DNA from: Amphiduros pacificus
Taxonomy: Eukaryota; Annelida; Polychaeta; Phyllodocida; Hesionidae
Assembly: GCA_949316495.1 (NCBI GenBank)
Contig: OX439005.1
Location: 6,233,001-6,297,000, forward strand
Reading direction: 5' to 3'
Length of the DNA: 64,000 bases
This document shows positions 13,263-25,153 of the stretch, one piece after another (position 1 is the stretch's first letter; the number at the start of each line of letters is the position of its first letter). Under the pieces are notes generated by a model that did not search any database, had not been told where the DNA came from, and was given only the letters and a program-made list of their open reading frames with translations. Made by a program: the position numbers and the translations under genes.

Positions 13263-13610
13263 AAGCAGTGTGTCTAGCGCCCCCTATATCTACAGATCTT
13301 CCGCTAACTCTGCCAGACTAGGAGCAGTGTGTCTAGTGCCCCATATATCTACAGATCTTCCATTAACTCTGCCGGACTAGAAGCAGTGTGTCTAGCGCCC
13401 CCTATATCTACAGATCTTCCACTAACTCTGCCAGACTAGGAGCAGTGTGTCTAGCGCCCCCTATATCTACAGATCTTCCACTAACTCTGCCGGACTAGAA
13501 GCAGTGTGTCTAGCGCCCCCTATATCTACAGATCTTCCACTAACTCTGCCAGACTAGGAGAAGTGTGTCTAGTGCCCCCTATCCGCAGAACTTCTACTAA
13601 TTTCGTCAAT
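13214..13610 (+). repeat. 59-bp tandem repeat spanning the stop codon of the bZIP-like gene
   Basis: Copies of GACTAG recur exactly 59 bp apart (13,257, 13,316 and so on). The unit contains TCTAGCGCCCCCTATATC. The first, partial copy is coding and ends with the stop TAG; about six more follow in the 3' untranslated region. The last coding residues therefore belong to the repeat unit. Confidence 0.9.
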
Positions 13611-13648
13611 TAAGAGTACTCTCTTTCAAGAACACTTCACTACTTCAG

Positions 13649-13974
13649 GGGCCACGGGCCGTGGCGCAGTTGGTTAGAGCGCCAGCTTTCTAGCACCAGT
13701 TCCTCTGTGGTGATCCAAAGGTTGTGGGTTCGATCCCCGGCCGTGCCGAGATTGAACTCACAATACAGTTTCCCATATGAGCTGAGGCCCGTGCTAAAGG
13801 GTTAACCCGTTGTCCTTGTAAATCTGTGACCGGGCGGGTTGTCATGTCAAGGACCTGCGACATGACAATTCAGTGAGGCAGCACTATATCTGCTACAAGT
13901 AGGTCTCATCACGAAATGACTGAAATAATGTTGAAAGTGATGTAAAACCTCAAACAAACAAACAAACAAACAAA
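13649..13974 (+). mobile_element. tRNA-derived SINE, full length
   Basis: Starts with a tRNA-like head carrying a box A (tggcgcagttgg) and a box B (ggttcgatccc), followed by a long non-tRNA body and an (AAAC)n tail. It is flanked by a 13-bp target duplication TTCACTACTTCAG (13,636-13,648) / TTCACTGCTTCAG (13,975-13,987) with one mismatch. It sits in the 3' untranslated part of the bZIP-like gene, in the sense direction. The body recurs in the broken copy at 39,800-42,104, so it is a real family. The mismatch suggests a moderate age. Confidence 0.88.
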
Positions 13975-14097
13975 TTCACTGCTTCAGACAGTAAAGCATA
14001 TCAAAAGACAACTTTTGTTTTGTTTAAAGTCTCACTTCTGCAAAACTATGAAGTATCTAAATGAACAAAAATGTATATGTTTAATCATGTTTATTGA

Positions 14098-14103
14098 AAT
14101 AAA
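14098..14103 (+). terminator. Candidate poly(A) signal AATAAA
   Basis: Canonical AATAAA downstream of the SINE and the first one well placed after the stop codon at 13,262. If used, the transcript would carry the 59-bp array and the SINE in its 3' untranslated region. Confidence 0.4.
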
Positions 14104-14234
14104 AGTGATGTTTCAGCTACACATTTATCTTGTCGCTTTCAGGCACTTTCAAGGCAGTCAGTAACTCAGCACCCAACTCTGCTTTTATTTCACTATATGA
14201 AAAGAGAAGAAGGGTTACGAGTTATTCATTTAAA

Positions 14235-14525
14235 GCATTCATGAAATGAGGTTCTCAAGCACTTTTTCCTTGCAAAATATAAATCTTTATATTCCAAACT
14301 TTGCAATCAAAGGTTATTGCCCATCATAATTCCCCAACATAAATTTCTGTGCCACTTGAAAGTGGATTAGTCTTCTGCTAAAATCCAAATCGTGCATTGG
14401 ACACTTTGTCAACCAACTTTGTTCAGCTGACCAGTGATATTGTACAAGCACCTGCTTGGTAAAGTCTTGCTAACAATGGGGCACCTTCAGATTGGGACAG
14501 TGGAGTGATTTGGTTTACATAGCCC
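14235..14525 (+). mobile_element. Fragment of a DNA-element family also present at 39,910
   Basis: Begins with agcattcatgaaat, matching the terminal repeat of the 39,903-41,320 element, and continues with recognisable segments in the same order (tgtggcacttgaaagt, cactttgtcaac, gctggtcagtgat, gggcacct). Right end not found; the giant minisatellite begins about 60 bp further on. Confidence 0.7.
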
Positions 14526-14585
14526 TGGGTACAGAGCCATGTTTGTCCATAAATGTTTGTCTGTTTTGCCTGTTTTGCTGATCAA

Positions 14586-17500
14586 TGAACCGGTCTTGAC
14601 TGTCTAGAACCGAATCTGACTGGCTTGAACTGGTCTTGACTGGCTAGAACCAGATCTGACTGGTTAGAACCGGTCTTGACTGGCTAGAACCAGATCTGAC
14701 TGGTTAGAACCGGTATTGATTGGCAAGAACCGAATCTGACTGGCTTGAACTGGTCTTGACTGGCTACAACCAGATATGACTGGTTAGAACCGGTCTTGAC
14801 TGGCTAGAACCGGATCTGACTGTCTAAAACCGGATAGAACCAGATCTGACTGGCTAGAACCGGTCTTGACTGTCTAGAACTGGATCTGATTGGCTAGAAC
14901 CGGTCTTGACTACCTAGAACCAGATCTGACTGGTTAGAACCGGTATTGGTTGTCTAGAACCGAATCTGACTGGCTTGAACTGGTCTTGACTGGCTAGAAC
15001 CAGATCTGACTGGCTAGAACCAGATTCGACTGGCTAGAACCAGATCTGACTGGTTAGAACTGGTTTTGACTGGCTAGAACCGGTCTTGACTGGTTAGAAC
15101 CGGATCTGACTGGCTAGAATCGGTCTTGACTGGCTAGAAACGGATCTGACTGTCTAAAACCGGATAGAACCGGATCTGACTGGCTAGAACCGGTCTTGAC
15201 TGGCTAGAACCGGATCTGACTGGTTAGAACCGGTCTTGACTGGCTAGAACCGGATCTGACTGGTTAGAACCGGTATTGATTGTCTAGAACTGAATCTGAC
15301 TGGCTTGAACTGGTCTTGACTGGCTAGAACCAGATCTGACTGGTTAGAACCGATCTTGACTGGCTAGAACCAGATCTGACTGGTTAGAACTGGTCTTGAC
15401 TGGCTAGAACCGGTTTTGACTGGCTAAAACCGGATCTGACTGGCTAGAATCGGTCTTGACTGGCTAGAACCGGATCTGACTGTCTAAAACCGGATAGAAC
15501 CGGATCTGACTGGCTAGAACCGGTCTTGACTGGCTAGAACCGGATCTGACTGGTTAGAACCGGTCTTGACTGGCAAGAACCGGATCTGACTGTCTAAAAC
15601 CGGATAGAACCGGATCTGACTGGCTAGAACCGGTCTTGACTGGCTAGAACCGGATCTGACTGGCTTGAACTGATCTTGACTGGCTAGAACCAGATCTGAC
15701 TGGATAGAACCGGTCTTGACTAGCTAGAACCGGATCTGACTGGCTAGAATCGGTCTTGACTAGCTATAACCGGATCTGACTGTCTAAAACCGGATAGAAC
15801 CGGATCCGACTGGCTAGAACCGGTCTTGACTGGCTAGAACCGGATCTGACTGGTTAGAACCGGTCTTGACTGGCTAGAACCGGATCTGACTGGTTAGAAC
15901 CGGTCTTGACTGGCTAGAACCGGATCTGACTCGCTAGAACCGGATAGAACAAGATCAGACTGTCTCAAACCGGATAGAACCACATCTGACTGGCTAGAAC
16001 TGTTCTTGACTGGCTAGAACCGGTCTTGACTGGCTAGAACCGGATCTGACTGACTAGAACCGGTCTTGACTGGCTAGAACCGGATCTGACTGGTTAGAAC
16101 CGGTATTGACTGGATGGAACCGGATCAGACTGTCTCAAACCTGATAGAACCAGATATGACTGGCTAGAACCGCTCTTGACAGGCTAGAACTGGTCTTGAC
16201 TGGCTAGAACCAGATCTGACTGGTTAGAACCGGTCTTGACAGGCTAGAACCGGATCTGACTTGCTGGAACTGGTCTTGACTGGTTAGAGCCGAATCCGAC
16301 TTGCTAGAACCAGATCTGACTGGTTAGAACCGGTCTATACTGGCTAGAACTGGTCTTGACTTGCTAGAACTGGTCTTGACTGACTAGAACCGGATCTGAC
16401 TGGTTAGAACCGGTCTTGACAGGCTAGAACCGGATCTGACTTGCTGGAACAGGATCTGTCTGGTTAGAACTGGTATTGACTTGGTAGAACCGGTCTTGAC
16501 TTGGTAGAACCGGTCTTGACTGGCTAGAACCAGATCTTACTGCTTAGAACCGGTCTTGACTGGCTAGAAATGGTCTTGACTGGCTAGAACCGGTCTTGAC
16601 TGGCTAGAACTGAATCTTCCTGGTTAGAACCGGTATTGAAAGGCTAGAACCGGATCTGACTTGCTGGAACTGGTCTTGACTGGTTAGAGCCGGATCTGAC
16701 TTGCTAGAACCAGATCTGACTGGTTAGAACCGGTCTATACTGGCTAGAACTGGTCCTGACTTGCTAGAACCGGTCTTGACTGGCTAGAACCGGATCTGAC
16801 TGGTTAGAATCGGTCTTGACAGGCTAGAACCAGATCTGACTTGCTAGAATCAGATCTAACTGGTTAGAACCGGTCTAGACTGGCTAGGACTGGTCTTGAC
16901 CGGCTAGAACCAGATCTGACTGGTTAGAACCGGTCTTTACAGGCTAGAACCGGATCTGACTTGCTGGAACCGGATCTGACTTGTTAGAACCGGTCAATAC
17001 TGGCTAGAACTGGTCTTCACTTGTTAGAACCGGTCTTAACTGGCTAGCACCAGATCTGACTGGTTAGAACTGGTCTTGACTGGTTAGAACCGATCTTGAC
17101 TGGCTAAAACCAGATCTGACCGGATAGAACCGGTCTTGACTGGCTAGAACCGGATCTGACTGTCTAAAACCGGAGAGAACCAGATCTGACTGGCTAGAAC
17201 CGGTCTTGACTGGCTAGAACTGGTCTTGACTGTCTAGAACCGAATCTACTGGCTTGAACTGGTCTTGACTGGCTAGAACCAGATCTGACTGGTTAGAACC
17301 GGTTTTGACTGGCTAGAACCAGATCTGAATGGTTAGAACCGGTATTGATTGGCTAGAACCGAATCTGGCTAGAACTAGATCTGACTGGTAAGAACTGGTC
17401 TTCACTGGCTAGAACCAAATCTGACTGTCTAAAACCGGATAGAACCGGATCTGACTGGTTAGAACCGGATCTGAATGTCTAAAACCGGATAGAACCAGAT

Positions 17501-20500
17501 CTGACTGGCTAGAACCGGTCTTGACTGTCTGTAACCAAATTTGACTCACTAGAACCGGTCTTGACTGTCTAGCACCGAATCTGAATGGTTAGAACCGGTC
17601 TTGACTGGCTAGAACCGGATCTGATTGACTAGAACTGGTCTTGACTGGCTTAAACCGGTCTTGACTGGCTAAAACCAGATCTGACTGGCTAGAACCGGTC
17701 TTGTCTGGCTAGAACCGGATCTTACTGTCTAAAACCGGATCTGACTGGCTTGAACTGGTCTTGACTGGCTAGAACCAGATCTGACTTTTTAGAACCGGTC
17801 TTGACTGGCTAGAACCAGATCCGACTGGTTAGAACCGGTATTGATTGGCTAGAACCGAATCGGACTGGCTTGAACTGGTCTTGACTGGCTAGAACTAGAT
17901 CTGACTGGTTAGAAACGGTATTGACTGGCTAGAACCAGATCTGACTGTCTAAAACCGGACAGAACCAGATATGACTGGCTAGAACTGGTCTATACAGGCT
18001 AGAACTGGTCTTGACTTGCTAGAACTGGTCTTGACTAGGCAATAATCGGATCTTACTGGCTAAAACCGGTCTTCACATGCTAGAACCGGATCTGAGTGGT
18101 TAGAACCGGTCTTGACTGGCTAGAACCGGATCTGACTGTCTAAAACCGTATAGAACCAGATCTGACTGGTTAGAACGGGTCTTAATGGCTAGAACCGGAT
18201 CTGACTGGCTAGAACTGGTCTTGACTGGCTATAACCGGTCTTGACTGGCTAGAACCGGATCTGACTGTCTAAAACCGGATAGAACCAGATCTGACTGGTT
18301 AGAACCGGTATTGATTGGCTAGAACCGAATCTGACTGGCTTGAACTGGTTTTGACTGGTTAGAACCAGATCTGACTGTTTAGAACCGGTCTTGACTGGCT
18401 AGAACCGGTCTTGACTGTCTAGAACCAGATCTTACTGGTTAGAACCGGTCTTGAATGGCTAGAGCCGGATCTGACTTCCTAGAACCAGATCTAACTTGTT
18501 AGAACCGGTCTTGACTGGCTAGAACCGGATCTGACTGTCTAAAACCGGATAGAACCAGGTCTGACTGGCTAGAACCGGTCTTGACTGTCTAGAACCGAAT
18601 CTGACTGGCTTGAACTGGTCTTGAATATCTAGATCCGAAATGTACTGGCTATAACCGGTCTTGACTGGCTGGAACTGGTCTTGACTGGCTAGAACAAGAT
18701 CTTACTGGTTAGAACCGGTCTTGAATGGCTAGAGCCGGATCTGACTTCCTAGAACCAGATCTGACTTGTTGGAACCGGTCTTGACTGGCTAGAACCGAAT
18801 CTGACTGTCTAAAACCGGATAGAACCAGGTCTGACTGGCTAGAACCGGTCTTGACTGTCTAGAACCGAATCTGACTGGCTTGAACTGGTCTTGACTGGCT
18901 AGAGCCAGATTTGACTGGTTAGAACTGGTCTTGACTGGCTAGAACCGAATCTGACTCGCTAGAACCGGATAGAACCAGGTCTGACTGGCTAGAACCGGTC
19001 TTGACTGTCTAGAACCGAATCTGACTGGCTTGAACTGGTCTTGACTGGCTAGAGCCAGATTTGACTGGTTAGAACTGGTCTTGACTGGCTAGAACCGAAT
19101 CTGACTCGCTAGAACCGGATAGAACAAGATCGGACTGGCTAGAACCGGATCAGACTGTCTCAAACCGGATAGAACCAGATCTGACTGGCTTGAACCGGTC
19201 TTGACTGGCTAGAACTGGTCTTGACTGGCTAGAACCAGATCTGACTGGTTAGAACCGGTCTTGACTGGCTAGAACCGGATCAGACTGTCAAAAACCAGAT
19301 AGAACCAGATCTGACTGGCTAGAACCGGTCTTGACTGCCTAGAACTGGTCTTGACTGGCTAGAACCAGATCTGACTGGTTAGAACCGGTCTTGACAGGCT
19401 AGAACCGGATCTGACTTGCTGGAACTGGTCTTGACTGGTTAAAGCCGGATCTGACTTGCTAGAACAGGTCTTGACTTGCTAGAACTAGTCTTGACTGGCT
19501 AGAACCGGATCTGACTGGTTAGAACCGGTCTTGACTGACTAGAACCGGTCTTGACTGACTAGAACTGGTCTTGACTGGCTAGAACCGGTCTTGACTGGCT
19601 AGAACCAGATCTGACTGATTAGAACCGGTCTTGACTGACAAGAACTGGTCTTGACTGGCTAGAACCGGTCTTGACTGGCTAGAACCGAATCTTCCTAGTT
19701 AGAACCCCTTCTTGACAGGCTAGAACCGGATCTGACTTGCTGGAACCGGATCTGACTTGTTAGAACCAGTCTATACTGACTAGAACTGGTCTTGACTAGC
19801 TAGAACTGGTCTTGACTGACTAGAACCTGATCTGACTGGTTAGAACCGGTCTTGACAGGCTAAAACCGGATCTGAATTGCTAGAACCAGATCTGACTTGT
19901 TAGAACCGGTCTATACTGGCTAGAACTGGTTTTGACATGCTAGAACCGGTCTTGACTGGCTAGAACCGGATCTGATTGGTTAGAACTGGTCTTGACTGGC
20001 TAGAACCGGATCTGACTTCCTTGAACTGGCCGTGACTGGCTAGAACCAGATCTGACTGTTTAGAACCGGTCTTGACTGGCTAGAACCGGTTTTGACTGTC
20101 TAGAACCAAATCTCACTGGCTTGAACTGGTCTTGACTGGCTATAACCAAATCTGACTGGTTAGAACCGGTCTTGACATGCTAGAACCGGTCTTGACTGTC
20201 TATAACCGAATCTGACTGGCTTGAACTGGTCTTGACTATCTAGAACCGAAATTTACTGGCTAAAACCGGTCTTGACTGGCTGGAACTGGTCTTGACTGGC
20301 TAGAACCAGATCTTACTGGTTAGAACCGGGCTTGAATGGCTAGAGCCGGATCTGACTTGCTAGAACCAGATCTGACTGTTTAGAACCGGTCTTGACTGGC
20401 TAGAACCGGTTTTGACAGGTTAGAACCGGTCTTGACTGGCTAGAACTGGTCTTGACTGGCTAGAACCAGATCTGACTGGTTAGAACCGGTCTTGACAGGC

Positions 20501-23500
20501 TAGAACCGGATCTGATTTGCTAGAACTGGTCTTGACTTTCTAGAACCAGTCGTAACTGGCTAGAACCGGATCTGACTGGTTAGAACCGGTCTTGACTGGC
20601 TAGAACCAGATCTGACTGGTTCGAACCGGTCTTGACTAGCTAGAACTGGTCTTGACTGGCTAGAACCGAATCTTCCTAGTTAGAACCCCTTCTTGACAGG
20701 CTAGAACCGGATCTGACTTGCTGGAACCGGATCTGACTTGTTAGAACCGGTCTATACTGACTAGAACTGGTCTTGACTTGGTAGAACCGGTCTTGACTGG
20801 CTAGAACCAGATCTGACTGGTTCGAACCGGTCTTGACTAGCTAGAACTGGTCTTGACTGGCTAGAACCGGTCTTGACTGACTAGAACCGGATCTGACTGG
20901 TTAGAACCGGTCTTGACAGGCTAAAACCGGATCTGAATTGCTTGAACCAGATCTGACTTGTTAGAACCGGTCTATACTGGCTAGAACTGGTTTGACATGC
21001 TAGAACCGGTCTTGACTGGCTAGAACCGGATCTGATTGGTTAGAACTGGTCTTGACTGGCTAGAACCGGTCTTGACTGGCTAAAACCAGATCTGACTGGC
21101 TAGAACCAGATCTGACTGGTTAGAACCGGTCTTGACAGGCTAGAACCGGATCTGACTTGCTAGAACTGGTCTTGACTTGCTAGAACCAGTCGTAACTGGC
21201 TAGAACCGGATCTGACTGGTTAGAACCGGTCTTGACTGACTAGAACTGGTCTTGACTGGCTAGAACCGGTCTTGACTGGCTAGAACCGAATCTTCCTAGT
21301 TAGAACCGATCTTGACAGGCTAGAACCGGATCTGACTTGTTAGAACCGGTTTATACTGACTAGAACTGGTCTTGACTTGGTGGAACCGGTCTTGACTGGC
21401 TAGAGCCAGATCTGACTGGTTAGAACCGGTCTTGACTAGCTAGAACTGGTCTTGACTGGCTAGAACCGGTCTTGACTGGCTAGAACCGGATCTGACTGGT
21501 TAGAACCGGTCTTGACAGGCTAGAACCGGATCTGACTTGCTGGAACCGGATCTGACTTGTTAGAACCGGTCTATACTGGCTAGAACTGGTCTTGACTTGC
21601 TAGAACCGGTCTTGACTGGCTAGAACCGGATCTGACTGCTTAGAACTGGTCTTGACTGGTTCGAACCGGTCTTGACTGGCTAAAACCAGATCTGACTAGC
21701 TAGAACCGGTCTTGACTGGCTAGAACCAGATCTGACTGGTTAGAACTGGTCTTGACTGGCTAGAACCGGTCTTGACTGGCTAGAACCAGATCTGACGGTC
21801 TTAAACCGGATAGAACCAGATCTAACTGGCTAGAACTGGTCTTGACTGGCTAGAACCGGTCTTGACTGGCTAGAACCAGATCTGACTGTCTAAAACCGGA
21901 TAGAACCAGATCTGACTGGCTAAAACTGGTATTGATTGGCTAGAACCAGATCTGACTGTCTAAAACCTGCTAGAATCGGATCTGACTGGCTAGAACCGGA
22001 TCAGACTGTCTATAACCGCATAGAACCAGATCTGACTGGCTAGAACCGGTCTGGACTGTTAAAAACCGGATTTGACTCAGTATAACCGGTCTTGACATGC
22101 TTGAACCGGTCTTGACTCTCTAGAACCGAATCTGACTGGCTTGAACCGGATCTGACTGGTTAGAACCGGTCTGGACTGGCTAGAACAGGATCTGACTGGT
22201 TAGAACCAGTCTTGTCTGGCTAGAACCGGATCTGACTGTCTAGAACCGGTCTTTACATGCTAGAACCGGATCTAATTAGTTAGAACCGGTTGTGACTGGC
22301 TAAAACCGGATCTGAATGTCTAAAACCAGATCTGACTGTCTAAAACCGGATAGAACCAGATCTGACTGGCTAAAACTGGTCTTGATTAGCTAGAACCAGA
22401 TCTGACTGTCTAAAACCTGCTAGAATCGGATCTGACTGGCTAGAATCGGATCAGACTGTCTAAAACCGCATAGAACCAGATCTGACTGGCTAGAACCGGT
22501 TTGGACTGTTAAAAACCGGATTTGACTCAGTATAACCGGTCTTGACATGCTAGAACCGGTCTTGACTCTCTAGAACAGAATCTGACTTGCTTGAACCGGA
22601 CCTGACTGGTTAGAACCGGTCTGGACTGGCTAGAACAGGATCTGACTGGTTAGAACCGGTCTTCACATGCTAGAACCGGATCTAACTAGTTAGAACCGGT
22701 TGTGACTGGCTAGAACCGGATCTGAATGTCTAAAACCGCATAGAACCAGATCTGACTGGCTAGAACCGGTCTTAACTGTCTAAAACCGGATTTGACTCAG
22801 TATAACCGGTATTAACATGCTAGAACCGGTATTGACTCTCTAGAACCCAATCTGACAGGCTGGAACTGGTCTTGACTGGCTAGAACTAGATCTGACTGGT
22901 TAGAACCGGTCTTGACTGGCTAGAACCAGATCTGACTGGTTAGAACCGGTATTGATTGGCTAGAACTAGATCTGACTGGTTAGAACCGGTCTTGACTGTC
23001 TAGAACCAGATCTGACTGGCTAGAACCGGTATTGATTGGCTAGAACCAGATCTGACTGGCTAGAACCGGTCTTGACTGTATAGAACCGAATCTGACTGAC
23101 TTGAACTGGTCTTGACTGGCTAGAACCAGTCTTGAATGGTTAGAACCGGTCTTGACTGACTAGAACCAGATCTGACTGGTTAGAACCGGTATTAATTGGC
23201 TAGAACCGAATCTGACTGGCTTGAACTGGTCTTGACTGGCTAGAACCGGATCTGACTGGTTAGTACCGGTCTTGACAGGCTAGGACCGGATCTGACTTGC
23301 TGGAACCGGATCTGACTTGTTAGAACTAGATCTGACTGGTTAGAACCGGTCTTGATTGTCTAGAACCAGATCTGACTGGCTAGAACTGGTCTTGACTGGC
23401 TAGAACCGGTCTTGACTGGCTAGAACTGGATCTGACTGGTTAGTACCGGTCTTGACAGGCTAGAACCGGATATGACTTGCTGGAACCGGATCTGACTTGT

Positions 23501-25153
23501 TAGAACCGGATCAGACTGGCTAGAACCAGATCTGACTGGTTAGAACCGGTATTGACTGGCTAGAACCGAATATGACTGGCTAGAACTGGTCTTGACTGGC
23601 TAGAACAGGTCTTGACTGGCTAAAACCAGATCTCACTGTCTAAAACCGGATCGAACCAGATCTGAATGGCTAGAACTGGTCTTGACTGGCTAGAACCAGA
23701 TCTGACTGTCTAAAACCGGCTAGAACCGGATCTGACTGACTAGAACCGGATCAGACTGTCTAAAACCGCATAGAACCAGATCTGACTGGCTAGAACCGGT
23801 CTTGACTGTCTAAAACCGGATTTGACTCAGTATAACCGGTCTTGACATGCTAGAACCGGTCTTGTCTCTCTAGAACCGAATTTGACTGGCCCGAACCAGA
23901 TCTGACTGGTTAGAACCGGTCTTGACTAGCTAGAACCAGATCTGACTAGTTAGAACCGGTATTGATTGGCTAGAACCGGTGTTGATTGGCTAGAACCGAA
24001 TCTGACTGGCTTGAACCGGCTAGAACCAGATCTGACTGGCTAAAACAGGATCTGACTGGTTAGAACCGGTCTTGACTGGCTAGAACCGGATCTGACTGGT
24101 TAGAACCGGTATTAATTGGCTAAAACCGAATCTGACTGGCTTGACCTAGTCTTGACTGACTTGAACCGGATCTGACTGGTTAGAACCGGTCTCTACTGGC
24201 TAGAACCGGATCTGACTGTCTAAAACGGGATCTGACTGTCTAAAACCGGATAGAACCAGATCTGACTGGCTAGAACCGGTCTTGACTGTCTAAAACCGAA
24301 TCTGACATGCTTGAACTGGTCTTGACTAGCTAGAACCAGTTTTGACTGGTTAGAACCGGTCTTGACTGGCTAGCACCAGATCTGACTGGTTAGAACCGGT
24401 ATTGATTGGCTATAACCGAATCTGACTGGATTGAACTGGTCTTGACTGGCTAGAACCAGATCTGTCTGTCTAAAACCGGATCTGACTGGTTAGAACCGGA
24501 CTTGACTGGCTAGAACCGGTTCTGACTGGTTAGAACCGGTATTAATTGGCTAGAACCCAATCTGACTGGCTTGACCTAGTCTTGACTGACTTGAACCGGA
24601 TCTGACTGGCTAGAACCGGTCTTGTCTGGCTAGAACCGGATCTGACTGTCTAGAAGCGGTCTTTACATGCTAGAATCGGATCTAACCGGTTAGAACCGGT
24701 CTTAACTGGCTAGAACCGGATCTGAATGTCTAAAACCGCATAGAACCAGATCTGACTGGCTAGAACCGGTCTTGACTGTCTAAAACCGGATTTGACTCAG
24801 TATAACCGGTCTTGACATGCTAGAACCGGTCTTGACTCTCTAGAACCGAATATGACAGGCTTGAACTGGTCTTGACTGGCTAGAACTAGATCTGATTGGT
24901 TAGAACCGGTCTTGACTGGCTAGAACCGGTCCTGACTGGCAAGAACCGGATCTGACTGGCTAGAACCGGTCTTGACTGACTACAACCGGATCTGACTGGC
25001 TAGAACCGGGCTACACATGCTAGAACCGGATCTGACTGGTTAGAACCGGTCTTGACTGTCTAGAACCGAATCTGACTGGTTAGAACTGGTCTTGACTGGC
25101 TAGAACCGGATCTGACTGTCTAGAACCGGTCTTTACATACTAGAACCGGATCT
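14586..25153 (+). repeat. Giant 20-bp minisatellite, forward arm
   Basis: Degenerate tandem array of GACTGGCTAGAACCGGTCTT, more than 500 units. Two main unit types alternate (accggtcttgactgg and accggatctgactgg or accagatctgactgg), giving a loose 40-bp period, and a longer variant with tgtctaaaaccggatagaacc recurs throughout as a higher-order marker. Divergence between units is substantial, so the array is old or rapidly diverging. The unit includes TAG and TGA, so there is no long open frame. Contains no recognisable insertion. Confidence 0.97.

Noticed and set aside
13655-13750. A functional tRNA gene
   Set aside because: Boxes A and B are present but the anticodon region does not fold properly and the sequence continues into a SINE body with a tail and target duplication.
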